Source: Flavobacteriaceae bacterium PS02338 (GTDB taxonomy: Bacteria; Bacteroidota; Bacteroidia; Sphingobacteriales; Sphingobacteriaceae). Taken from it: a stretch of DNA of 64,000 bases. Where the stretch lies: contig JASCOD010000005.1 of NCBI GenBank assembly GCA_029959615.1, positions 248,001-312,000 on the forward strand, given 5' to 3'. Both the position numbers and the translations under genes were made by a program. The notes under the pieces were generated by a model. It saw only the letters and a list, made by a program, of their open reading frames with translations. It did no database searches and was not told the DNA's origin. Every line of letters starts with the position of its first letter. The first letter of the stretch is position 1. Below are positions 9,206-17,340 of the stretch, piece after piece.

Positions 9206-9606
9206 GGCGATGGCTTTAATAGATGCTTCCAGCATCACGAGTTCCGAGTGGTGCCCCGGCCTTAAGGACGGCAAAGATTTTTTGCGCATGCAAAAATACA
9301 TCTTTGCCTAGACCACGCGGGCTACCAAACAAAGCTCCCGATCCGGTGCTGTTGAACATCAGTTAATGGTTATATGAACGTTTGCTTACGGTGAAGTCTT
9401 TATAGTGGAATGAAGTTCAGCAACTGCCAATGCAACCACCTCTTTCAGCCTCTGACGGACAAAAGTTTTGGTTAATGTTTTAGGGTTCCTTAATTTGAGA
9501 TAGGGACTGCCGTTATATCTTCGTCCCCTGACACTTGGGTTTCTGTGCTGGCTCATGTGATAAAATTTTGATATGCCCAAAGTTGGCCAGCAGAAAAAGC
9601 GGTCAA
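9206..9606. other. Upstream region of the mob operon (candidate oriT region)
   Basis: About 400 bases between mobA and the recombinase module, with one doubtful small minus-strand frame (see 9386-9556). In related elements oriT usually lies just upstream of mobA. Here the GC-rich segment at about 9235-9350 is a plausible position, but no nic-site consensus could be named. Confidence 0.35.
9386..9556 (-). CDS. Doubtful small ORF upstream of mobA
   Basis: An open frame of 56 residues from an ATG at 9556 (74 residues from an upstream ATG at 9610). The product is very basic (RGRRYNGSPYLKLRNPKTLT), with no recognised family. It lies in the same orientation as the mob genes and diverges from the recombinase genes. 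It could be a small DNA-binding protein of the element or a chance frame. There is no clear promoter box. Confidence 0.2.
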   Translation of the reverse strand: MSQHRNPSVRGRRYNGSPYLKLRNPKTLTKTFVRQRLKEVVALAVAELHSTIKTSP

Positions 9607-9660
9607 TCACTAGTGGTGAAAAATAAATTATCCGATTAAAAAATCAATCACGACTAGTGA
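9607..9660. repeat. Inverted repeat between the divergent mob and recombinase modules
   Basis: TCACTAGTGGTGA (9607-9619) and TCACGACTAGTGA (9648-9660) are reverse complements with a single mismatch, 41 bases start-to-start. Both arms are also preceded by or begin with TCAATCAC. The site lies immediately before the small plus-strand gene of the recombinase module. It is well placed to be an operator for a module regulator or a binding site of the relaxosome. Confidence 0.65.
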
Positions 9661-9664
9661 TGTG

Positions 9665-9898
9665 ATGCAGCAGAATCTACCGAACATCGTAATAATGAGA
9701 GATAGAGAAGTGAGCGCCGAACGTCAGAAGCTGACCGTAGCAAAAGCACAACAGATACTACTGGATGAAGGGCTCGAAATATCATTGGAAGAAACGGAAA
9801 AAGTCTTGGATTTCTTGCGAAAATTGGCTATATTAATCGTAAATCATCATTTGAGAAAACATGAAAATAGCAGATTTGTACGTAAGGGTCAGCACTGA
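9665..9898 (+). CDS. Small recombinase-associated protein (77 aa)
   Basis: The start is taken at the ATG at 9665; a GTG one codon earlier (9662) is also in frame. The product is mostly helical (AERQKLTVAKAQQILLDEG, LEETEKVLDFLRKLAILIV) and soluble. It resembles small proteins that precede serine recombinases in Bacteroidota elements. Its 3' end overlaps the recombinase start by 38 bases, so the two are translationally linked. It may be a regulator or a recombination directionality factor; this is inference from position only. Confidence 0.6.
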   Translation: MQQNLPNIVIMRDREVSAERQKLTVAKAQQILLDEGLEISLEETEKVLDFLRKLAILIVNHHLRKHENSRFVRKGQH

Positions 9899-11441
9899 CG
9901 AACAGGCCAACAAAGGCTATTCACAGCGTGACCAGGAAGAAAGATTGCGACGGTACTGCACCGCCAATTCCATTGCCATCCGGGATGTCATCTATGAGGA
10001 CCATTCGGCCAAAAGCTTCAACCGACCAGCTTGGAAAAAACTGATCCTGAACCTCAAAAAGAACAAGGGCAAGATTGATCTCGTCCTATTCACCAAATGG
10101 GACAGGTTCTCCAGGAATACGGGAGATGCCTACCAAATGATCGCCCTGCTCAGAAAGCTGTACGTAGAGCCACAGGCCATCGAGCAACCCTTGGATATGT
10201 CCGTCCCCGAGAACAAAATGATGCTCGCCTTCTATCTCGCTGCACCCGAGGTGGAGAACGAAAGACGCTCCATCAACATTGTTTACGGGATGCGCAGGGC
10301 AATGAAAGAAGGTAGGCACATGGGGCGTGCACCGATGGGCTATGTGAACAAGATCACCGAAAACGGCCACAAGTACATCGCTATTTCCGAGCCCGAGGCC
10401 AAGATTATCCGCTGGGCCTTTGAGGAAATCGGGAAAGGGGTATTCAATGTGGAGCAAATCTATAAGATGGCAAGGGAAAAAGGCCTCAAACGTAGCAAGG
10501 CGCAATTCTGGCTGGCCATCCGCAGCCCCGTGTATTGTGGAAGAATATTCATCCCCAAGTTCAAGGATGAAGAGGAACTGTACGTTAGGGCGCAGCACGA
10601 GCCCATCATCACCGAATACCTATATAACCTGGTACAGGATATCTTGGACGGCCGTAGCAGGAACTACCAGCCCAAGATCATTACCAACGTACGCTATCCC
10701 TTCCGTGGCATGGTACGTTGTCCGCTATGCGACAAGAAATTGACTGCCAGTACCTCGAAAGGGAGAAACACGCTATATTCCTACTACCACTGCACCAAGG
10801 GTTGCCCTTCACGCTTCCAGACCGATGCACTGGAAAAAGGCTTTTATGACGAAATCAGCAAATTCCTTCCCAAGAAAGAAATTAAAAAGCTCTATGCCAT
10901 CGTCATCAGCGAGGCTTATGCCGACACGACCAAGGAAATCAATACAGAACGCAGGGAAATCCTTTCTGAGATCAGGAACAATGAAAACAGGCTCTCCAAC
11001 GCCAGGGAACTGATTGCCAGTAAAAAAATAGACGAAGAGGATTTTAACGAACTGAAACAGAAGTATAAGAAAGCAATTGCCAGACTGGAGGAACAGCTCC
11101 ACAAACTGACTTCTGACATTCTTGATGTGGATGAACTGCTGGATTGCGGTATCGAAGAATTGTTGAAATTAGAACAGTATTTTAGAGAAGATGCACTTTA
11201 TGATTTTAGACACCTCGTTGCCGCCATTTTTCCAGAGGGTTTTGTGTTCGATGGCGATAGAGTTCGAACCACTAGGATTAACACCATACTTCACTTCATC
11301 TATTTGATAAACAACGAATTAGAAGAGCATAAAAAAAGACAAACCAATAAAAAAATTGATTTGTCTGGAAAAGTGGAGAATATCGGATTCGAACCGATCA
11401 CCTCTTCACTGCCAGCGAAGCGCTCTAGCCAAATGAGCTAA
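9861..11441 (+). CDS. Large serine recombinase (site-specific integrase of the element)
   Basis: The 526-residue product begins with the resolvase catalytic core, YVRVSTDEQ with nucleophile Ser11, and continues with the arginine-containing TKWDRFSRNTGD block. A recombinase domain follows (about 150-260), then a zinc ribbon with CPLC and CTKGC cysteine pairs (about 288-315), and a coiled coil (about 345-420). This is the layout of large serine integrases. The last ~22 codons (VENIGFEPITSSLPAKRSSQ) are antisense to the tRNA-Ala gene at 11374-11447. That tail is a well-known spurious peptide, so the C-terminus here depends on the integration site. The true end of the enzyme is probably near 11370. 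Confidence 0.9.
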   Translation: MKIADLYVRVSTDEQANKGYSQRDQEERLRRYCTANSIAIRDVIYEDHSAKSFNRPAWKKLILNLKKNKGKIDLVLFTKWDRFSRNTGDAYQMIALLRKLYVEPQAIEQPLDMSVPENKMMLAFYLAAPEVENERRSINIVYGMRRAMKEGRHMGRAPMGYVNKITENGHKYIAISEPEAKIIRWAFEEIGKGVFNVEQIYKMAREKGLKRSKAQFWLAIRSPVYCGRIFIPKFKDEEELYVRAQHEPIITEYLYNLVQDILDGRSRNYQPKIITNVRYPFRGMVRCPLCDKKLTASTSKGRNTLYSYYHCTKGCPSRFQTDALEKGFYDEISKFLPKKEIKKLYAIVISEAYADTTKEINTERREILSEIRNNENRLSNARELIASKKIDEEDFNELKQKYKKAIARLEEQLHKLTSDILDVDELLDCGIEELLKLEQYFREDALYDFRHLVAAIFPEGFVFDGDRVRTTRINTILHFIYLINNELEEHKKRQTNKKIDLSGKVENIGFEPITSSLPAKRSSQMS

Positions 11442-11447
11442 TCCCCC
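11374..11447 (-). tRNA. tRNA-Ala (anticodon GGC)
   Basis: On the minus strand the sequence folds into a full cloverleaf: acceptor GGGGGAT pairing with ATTCTCC (two G-U pairs), D-arm TAGCTC...GAGC, anticodon stem CTTCG/TGAAG with loop CTGGCAG (anticodon GGC), and T-arm ATCGG-TTCGAAT-CCGAT. Discriminator base A; CCA is not encoded. The 3' end faces the mobile element, as expected for an integration target. The recombinase frame runs antisense through nearly the whole gene. Confidence 0.93.
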
Positions 11448-11490
11448 ATGATTGGCAAATGTAAATATTTTACACAATACCGCAAGTACT

Positions 11491-11524
11491 AAAATAAAAA
11501 AAGGGAAGACTATCCAGTCCTCCC
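11491..11524 (-). terminator. Intrinsic terminator downstream of lpxB
   Basis: Stem GGGAAGACT (11503-11511) with AGTCCTCCC (11516-11524), one mismatch and a 4-base loop. On the minus strand it is followed by a T-rich run (11491-11502). It lies between the lpxB stop and the tRNA gene. Confidence 0.75.
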
Positions 11525-11646
11525 AAACACAATAACATAGTTAAGTGGAGAATAGACAAACTAAATTCTGTTGACTTAACCTAAATTTTTCCAAATGTAT
11601 TGCTACAGAAAACTCCAAACAATACCTAGAAATAGGTATTTTCAAA

Positions 11647-12753
11647 CTAACGAAGATACTTTACAATTAACCTAGCGGTCTTTTCAGAAGCTCCAGCTTT
11701 CCCCATCAATTGATGTAAATCTTCATAATCGTTAAGCATTTTTACTCTTCCTTCAGCAGATAAAATCATTTTTAACTCTTCTGCCACTTTATTTTTGGAA
11801 CAATCTTCTTGGATGAGTTCTGTTACAATCTTTCTATCTACAATTAAATTCACTAAAGAGATAAAACGAATTTTCACCAATAACCTAGCTATGGCGATAG
11901 AAATAGTTCCTCCTTTGTAAACCACTACTTGCGGCACTTTAAATAAGGCGGTCTCTAAAGTTGCTGTTCCCGAAGCTACAATTGCCGCCTGCGCATTGTG
12001 TAATAAATCATAAGTTTGACTAAATACTAATGAAACAACTTTATTCTCTTCAATAAATTGATGATAGTATGCCGCATTAAAAGTAGGTGCAGCGGCAATC
12101 ACAAACTGGTAGTCTTTAAATTCATCCGTTACACTCAACATTACGGGCAGTAATCTTTCAATTTCCTGCTTCCTGCTTCCTGGCAAAAGTGCTATAATTG
12201 GCTTTTCCGTAAGCTGATTGTGGGCTATAAACTGTTCATTAGGTGCAAACAATGAGATTTCATCCAGCAAAGGATTGCCTACGTAATCTACCTCCATGCC
12301 CCAATCTTTATAAAAAGCAACTTCAAATGGCAAAATACAAAACATGTGATCTACGATGCGCTTGATTTTGAGTACTCGTTTTTGATTCCACGCCCAAACC
12401 TTTGGCGAAATGTAATAGCAGACTTTAATACCATGTTGTTTGGCAAACTCAGCAATCTTTAGATTGAACCCTGGAAAGTCGATCAGAATTAATACATCAG
12501 GTTGGTAAGCTAATAAATCAACTTTGCAAGTTTTTAGATTTCTAAAAATTGTACGCAGATTGAGCAGCACTTCGGTAAACCCCATGAAAGCCATATCGGC
12601 ATAATGCTTCACCAATTCTCCACCTTCAGCCTGCATCTTATCGCCACCAAAATACCTAAACTCGGCAAAGGCATCTTCGGTTTTAAGTGCTTTCATCAAA
12701 TTTGAACCATGCAAATCGCCAGAAGCCTCTCCTGCTATTAAATAGTATTTCAT
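11647..12753 (-). CDS. lpxB: Lipid-A-disaccharide synthase
   Basis: The 368-residue GT19 enzyme condenses UDP-2,3-diacylglucosamine with lipid X to make the lipid A disaccharide at the cytoplasmic face of the inner membrane. The N-terminus YYLIAGEASGDLHGSNL is the family hallmark, followed by FRYFGGDKMQAEGGE, YISPKVWAWNQKR, the ALLPGSRKQEI nucleotide-binding block and ASGTATLETAL. Length is normal. It is the last gene in a minus-strand run after surE and a small membrane protein, 112 bases downstream of the latter, and ends before a good terminator. Confidence 0.97.
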   Translation of the reverse strand: MKYYLIAGEASGDLHGSNLMKALKTEDAFAEFRYFGGDKMQAEGGELVKHYADMAFMGFTEVLLNLRTIFRNLKTCKVDLLAYQPDVLILIDFPGFNLKIAEFAKQHGIKVCYYISPKVWAWNQKRVLKIKRIVDHMFCILPFEVAFYKDWGMEVDYVGNPLLDEISLFAPNEQFIAHNQLTEKPIIALLPGSRKQEIERLLPVMLSVTDEFKDYQFVIAAAPTFNAAYYHQFIEENKVVSLVFSQTYDLLHNAQAAIVASGTATLETALFKVPQVVVYKGGTISIAIARLLVKIRFISLVNLIVDRKIVTELIQEDCSKNKVAEELKMILSAEGRVKMLNDYEDLHQLMGKAGASEKTARLIVKYLR

Positions 12754-12865
12754 TTTTTTTAAGGGGTCAGGTTTTAGTGATTAGGTATTAATAGACAGGT
12801 ATCAGTTAAACGATTAACCAATCTAAACAATTAACCGATCAAACAAATTAACATTTAACCAACCT

Positions 12866-13147
12866 CTAAACTTCCTGCATTATTTTATAAAAGAAGAAAG
12901 CAAATGCACACAAAAAAGTGGCGCTTACTATTCCCCGTCCGACATTTTCTTTATTGATTTTGTTAAAGTAGTTCACCCAAACCAAATTTACGGCAACGCA
13001 ACCAATCAATAGTAAATCTGCTTTTTTAAAAACTGAGGTATGGTGCATCAAATACCAAGCAATGGCACCCAATAGCAACGGGCTACCCAAACCTATGGCT
13101 AAACCCACCAGTACATGGTTCTTTATCGAAGAAAAAAACTTAACCAT
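12866..13147 (-). CDS. Small integral membrane protein between surE and lpxB
   Basis: The 93-residue product has three hydrophobic segments (about 12-32, 44-60 and 70-88) and no catalytic motif. Its ATG (13145-13147) follows the surE TAG with a single base between, so translation is likely coupled to surE. The position between surE and lpxB suggests an envelope role, but function is unknown. Confidence 0.7.
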   Translation of the reverse strand: MVKFFSSIKNHVLVGLAIGLGSPLLLGAIAWYLMHHTSVFKKADLLLIGCVAVNLVWVNYFNKINKENVGRGIVSATFLCAFAFFFYKIMQEV

Positions 13148-13148
13148 C

Positions 13149-13970
13149 CTATCCTAAATTGGTACCGTCGGGGCTAGAAGCCTTTTTTGTTTGACTAACG
13201 CTCCCATTAAAATCCCAAGTGTTAAGAATTTGAATAGCATGATGTGCCGTTAAATCAAATTGCACTGGCACTACCGATGCGTAACCATGATCTAAAGCCC
13301 AAACATCGGTATCTTCACCTTTGTCATAGTTTTCAAAAACACCTGTTAACCAATAATAAGGCCTAAGATAAGGATCTTGTCGCTCCTCAAAATCTTCTGC
13401 CCATTTTGCATTCGCTTGCCTGCAGATCTTAATTCCTTTGATCTGGTCTCCTTTCGGGAAGTTTACGTTCAACAAGGTTCCCTCTGGCAATCCATTGGCC
13501 AAAACCTGTTCGGTGATTTGCTTAATGTATTTCTTGCAGTGTGAGAAATCAGCATCTTGCGCAAAATCATCCATAGAAAAACCAATAGATGGAATTTTCT
13601 CTATCGCTCCTTCTACCGCAGCCGACATGGTGCCCGAATAAATCACATTGATAGAATTGTTCAGTCCGTGGTTAATTCCCGAAACGCACAAATCGGGCTT
13701 CTTACCTTTAAAAACTTTATTCACCGCTAATTTCACACAGTCAACAGGTGTTCCAGAGCATTTGTACATTTCGATAGGTGGATACAAATCTACCTTATCA
13801 AAACGTAGCGGTTTACCAATGGTAATGGCATGTCCCATTCCTGATTGCGGTCCATCTGGCGCCACAACCGTTACATTTCCAATTTCACTCATTAACTCAA
13901 TCAGTGCTTTAATACCTGTTGCTGTAATCCCATCGTCGTTAACTACTAATATTGAAGGTTTAGCTTTCAT
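13149..13970 (-). CDS. surE: 5'/3'-nucleotidase SurE
   Basis: With the start at 13970 the product has 273 residues and opens SILVVNDDGITATGI, the metal-binding Asp-Asp signature of SurE. It continues with APDGPQSGMGHAIT, SGTPVDCVKLA and SGINHGLN. The enzyme dephosphorylates nucleoside monophosphates. The upstream ATG at 14012 would add 14 residues before the conserved fold and is less likely. It is the first gene of the surE - membrane protein - lpxB run and is divergent from the M16 protease gene. Confidence 0.95.
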   Translation of the reverse strand: MKAKPSILVVNDDGITATGIKALIELMSEIGNVTVVAPDGPQSGMGHAITIGKPLRFDKVDLYPPIEMYKCSGTPVDCVKLAVNKVFKGKKPDLCVSGINHGLNNSINVIYSGTMSAAVEGAIEKIPSIGFSMDDFAQDADFSHCKKYIKQITEQVLANGLPEGTLLNVNFPKGDQIKGIKICRQANAKWAEDFEERQDPYLRPYYWLTGVFENYDKGEDTDVWALDHGYASVVPVQFDLTAHHAIQILNTWDFNGSVSQTKKASSPDGTNLG

Positions 13971-14185
13971 CTTATTTATTTTAATCCGTAGAGGACAAAG
14001 AGAAAATCTCAAATACTTTGCGATTTTATTTTAGCGCAAAGATGATAAGTTTTCGCAAAGTTGCGCAAAGATCTATCTCTACTAACTGGTTTACTTATTA
14101 TAAAATCAAAAATACAAGATTTTATGCGAATAGTGCCAAATCCTATTTTAATCTGTGTAACATATCCTAAATTTAATTGTCTTTG

Positions 14186-14193
14186 TATATTTG
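14186..14193 (+). promoter_or_regulatory. Bacteroidota -7 promoter box (TATATTTG)
   Basis: Exact TAnnTTTG match 19 bases before the preferred ATG at 14213. It overlaps the region just before the alternative ATG at 14195, which argues for the downstream start. Confidence 0.55.
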
Positions 14194-14212
14194 AATGATA
14201 ACTTATTATAAT

Positions 14213-17143
14213 ATGAAAAAAATCATACTGTTTGTTTGCTTGCTGATCGTAGGCTCAAATTTGGTAGCTCAGAACACTTATCAGTGGAAAACGGCTACTT
14301 CTGGTGGTTATACTTACAAATATGTAACTAACGACCCTTCAAAAACACGCTTTTACACTTTAAAAAATGGCTTGACAGTAGTTTTATCGCCAAACTACAA
14401 AGAACCAAAGATCGAATACCGAATGAGTATTAGAGCTGGTAGTAATACTGATCCTAAAAATGCCACGGGTTTAGCTCACTATTTAGAGCACCTTCTATTT
14501 AAGGGTACCGACAAATTTGGCACTGCAGATTGGGCTAAAGAAAAGCCATTGTTGGATAAAATCGATGCGCTTTACGAAAAGTACAATAAAACAACCGACC
14601 CAGCACAACGTAAAGAAATCTACAAAGAAATTGATAAGGTTTCTGGCGAAGCATCAAACTTTTCTATCGCTAACGAATACGATAAAATGATGCAAGGTAT
14701 TGGCGGAAACTCTACCAATGCACATACTTGGTACGAAGAAACAGTGTATAACGAAGATTTTCCTTCCAACGCTACCGATAAATTCTTAGCTATTCAAGCT
14801 GAGCGTTTCCGTAAACCAATCTTCCGTATTTTCCATACTGAGTTAGAAGCTGTTTACGAAGAAAAAAACAGAGGTTTAGATAACGACGGATGGAAATTAG
14901 ACGAAATGATGATGGACAAACTGTTTCCTATCCACAACTACGGACAACAAACTACCATCGGTACTATCGAACACTTGAAAAACCCTTCGTTGATAGAAAT
15001 TAGAAACTATTACAACAAATACTACGTACCCAACAATATGGCGCTCATTTTAGCTGGAGACTTAAATCCAGATGAGATGATTAAGAAAGTGGACAAAGCA
15101 TTCAGCTTTATGGTTGCTAAGCCCGTTGCTCTTTACAATCCGGCACCAGAAAAAGCCTTAACTCAAATTCAAAAAGTAGATGTTTATGGTCCAAGTGCCG
15201 AAGTTTTAGAAATGTACTATCGTGGTTATGCCCAAAACACCAAAGAGAGCTTAATGCTTTCATTAATCAAAAGCATTTTAACCAACGGCAAAGCAGGTTT
15301 GTTCGACATCAATCTTAACAAACAACAAAAGGTACTAAAAGCTAGTGCTTCTTACCAACAGATGAAAGATTATGGTGTGTTTAATTTATCAGCACAACCA
15401 AGACAGGGACAAAGCTTAGATGAAGTTGCCAAACTTTTATTGGAGCAAATCCAAGCATTAAAAGATGGTAAATTTGACGACGAGTTGTTAAAGGCGATTG
15501 TGGCTAATAGAAAATTAAGCTTCTTACAAGCTTTTGATAGCAATAGCAACCGTGCAGAGAGTTTATCAGGTACTTTCATTATGAACAGAGGCACAGGATG
15601 GGATGCAGCTTTAAATGAAAATAATGAAATTGCGAAGCTTACTAAACCACAAGTAGTAGCTTTTGCCAAAGCTTTCTTTAAGGATAATTATGTTATTGGT
15701 TACAAACACAAAGGTGAGGATAAAAACACCATTAAAGTTGAAAAACCAACAATCACTCCGATCAATGCCAATGCTGGCTTAACTTCTCCATTTGTAAAGC
15801 AAGTTTTAGAGGCTCCAATGAAGCCGCTAGCTCCTAAATTTTTAGATTACCAAAAGGACATTACTTTTGGTAAATCTAGTATTGCAGAAGTATTAACCAT
15901 CAAAAACACGGAAAATTCAATCTTCAGAATGAGCTACCGTTTCAATATTGGTTCAAATAACTACAAGCTATTGCAATATGCAGCTTCGTATTTGCCTTTC
16001 TTAGGCACAGACAAATATACTGCCGAAGAGTTAAGCAAGCAGTTCTATAACATCGCTTGTACTTACAGTCTAAACGTAGGTACAGAAACCACTACCATTA
16101 ACATTAGTGGTTTACAAGAAAATTTTGATAAAGCAGTTGCTTTAGTAGAACATATTTTTGCAAACGTAAAAGCTAATGAAAAAGCACTTGCAGAATTAAA
16201 AAGCAGCATCTTAAAATCAAGAGAGAATGCCAAATTGAACAAAAGTGCCATCATGAACGGACTCACTTCTTATGCGCAATACGGCAAGTTAAATCCTTTC
16301 AACAATGTTTTAAGTAATGATGAAGTAAAGAATATCAAGGCGGAAGATCTAATCTACACCCTTAAAAACTTAAACAACTACGAGCACGTGGTTACTTACT
16401 ATGGTCCTCAGGATTTAGCTACGTTTACAGCAAATATCCAAAAGGCTCACGCTTTACCAAAAGAGTTTACACCTGCTGCTCCAGCTAAAATTTACAATTA
16501 TACCGTGCAAGATTCTAACAGGGTTTATTTTGCAAATTACGAAATGGTTCAATCGGAAATTCGTTGGTTGAGAAATACTGGATTGTATAATAAAGCAGAA
16601 GGCGCAACTATCGAGGTTTTCAACAACTACTTTGGTGGAGGCATGGGTTCTGTAGTGTTCCAAACGATTAGAGAGTCTAAAGCATTAGCTTATTCAACTT
16701 ATGCTAGTTATATTTCTCCTGATAAAGCCGATAAACAATACAGCATGATTGCTTATGTAGGTAGCCAGGCAGATAAAATGAATGATGCTGTTGCTGGTAT
16801 GAACGAGCTTTTAAATGAATTACCTAAGAGTGAAAAAACATTTGAAGGTGCTAAAACCAATTTGCTGAGCAATTACGAATCGGACAGAGTATTGAAAGAT
16901 GCCATTTTCTCTCATTACTTTGCAGATAAAAAATTAGGTTATAATTATGACTCAAGAACTGACAGGTATAAAGAAATCAAGCCTATCACCTTTGATAACA
17001 TACATACATTCCATCAGCAAAAGATAGCTAACAAACCATACACTTATCTAATCGTTGCTTCTGATAAGAAAGTAAAACAAGAAGATATGGCAAAATTTGG
17101 GACTGTTAAAACCCTAACTTTAGAAGAGATCTTTGGTTACTAA
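14213..17143 (+). CDS. Secreted M16-family zinc metallopeptidase (pitrilysin/insulinase type)
   Basis: The 976-residue protein starts MKKIILFVCLLIVGSNLVAQ, a signal peptide ending at VAQ. The alternative ATG at 14195 would place six extra residues before it. The N-terminal half holds the inverted zinc motif HYLEH in GLAHYLEHLLFKGT, with the downstream glutamate in EAVYEEKNRGLDND. The second M16 domain (about residues 520-976) lacks the HxxEH site but keeps the substrate-binding style segment RESKALAYSTYASY, so it is a two-domain clamshell peptidase with one active site. It is probably periplasmic. It is a single-gene unit ending at a strong terminator. Confidence 0.92.
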   Translation: MKKIILFVCLLIVGSNLVAQNTYQWKTATSGGYTYKYVTNDPSKTRFYTLKNGLTVVLSPNYKEPKIEYRMSIRAGSNTDPKNATGLAHYLEHLLFKGTDKFGTADWAKEKPLLDKIDALYEKYNKTTDPAQRKEIYKEIDKVSGEASNFSIANEYDKMMQGIGGNSTNAHTWYEETVYNEDFPSNATDKFLAIQAERFRKPIFRIFHTELEAVYEEKNRGLDNDGWKLDEMMMDKLFPIHNYGQQTTIGTIEHLKNPSLIEIRNYYNKYYVPNNMALILAGDLNPDEMIKKVDKAFSFMVAKPVALYNPAPEKALTQIQKVDVYGPSAEVLEMYYRGYAQNTKESLMLSLIKSILTNGKAGLFDINLNKQQKVLKASASYQQMKDYGVFNLSAQPRQGQSLDEVAKLLLEQIQALKDGKFDDELLKAIVANRKLSFLQAFDSNSNRAESLSGTFIMNRGTGWDAALNENNEIAKLTKPQVVAFAKAFFKDNYVIGYKHKGEDKNTIKVEKPTITPINANAGLTSPFVKQVLEAPMKPLAPKFLDYQKDITFGKSSIAEVLTIKNTENSIFRMSYRFNIGSNNYKLLQYAASYLPFLGTDKYTAEELSKQFYNIACTYSLNVGTETTTINISGLQENFDKAVALVEHIFANVKANEKALAELKSSILKSRENAKLNKSAIMNGLTSYAQYGKLNPFNNVLSNDEVKNIKAEDLIYTLKNLNNYEHVVTYYGPQDLATFTANIQKAHALPKEFTPAAPAKIYNYTVQDSNRVYFANYEMVQSEIRWLRNTGLYNKAEGATIEVFNNYFGGGMGSVVFQTIRESKALAYSTYASYISPDKADKQYSMIAYVGSQADKMNDAVAGMNELLNELPKSEKTFEGAKTNLLSNYESDRVLKDAIFSHYFADKKLGYNYDSRTDRYKEIKPITFDNIHTFHQQKIANKPYTYLIVASDKKVKQEDMAKFGTVKTLTLEEIFGY

Positions 17144-17160
17144 AATCGATATTTTCATTT

Positions 17161-17196
17161 AAAAAGCGCCCCGATATAAAATCGGGGCGCTTTTTT
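17161..17196. terminator. Strong bidirectional intrinsic terminator
   Basis: Perfect 10-bp stem GCGCCCCGAT/ATCGGGGCGC with loop ATAAA, flanked by A5 and T6 runs. It ends the M16 protease transcript. Confidence 0.92.
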
Positions 17197-17340
17197 ATTA
17201 TAGCTACTTCAATAAGCGCACGCTATATTTTGGTTTCCCAAAACATCTCCTTAAATTGGGTAACCAGTAACCAAATAAAAAACGGTCGCTCCACCTATTT
17301 TTCCACTCTATAAGGTATCGACCACCTAAACCACAAGCTA

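Noticed and set aside
10086..10598. 170-residue minus-strand frame inside the recombinase gene
   Set aside because: Antisense shadow of a clearly conserved coding region in GC-richer DNA.
11374..11441. C-terminal extension VENIGFEPITSSLPAKRS as a real recombinase domain
   Set aside because: It is the antisense translation of a complete tRNA-Ala gene; this peptide appears wherever a frame crosses such a tRNA.
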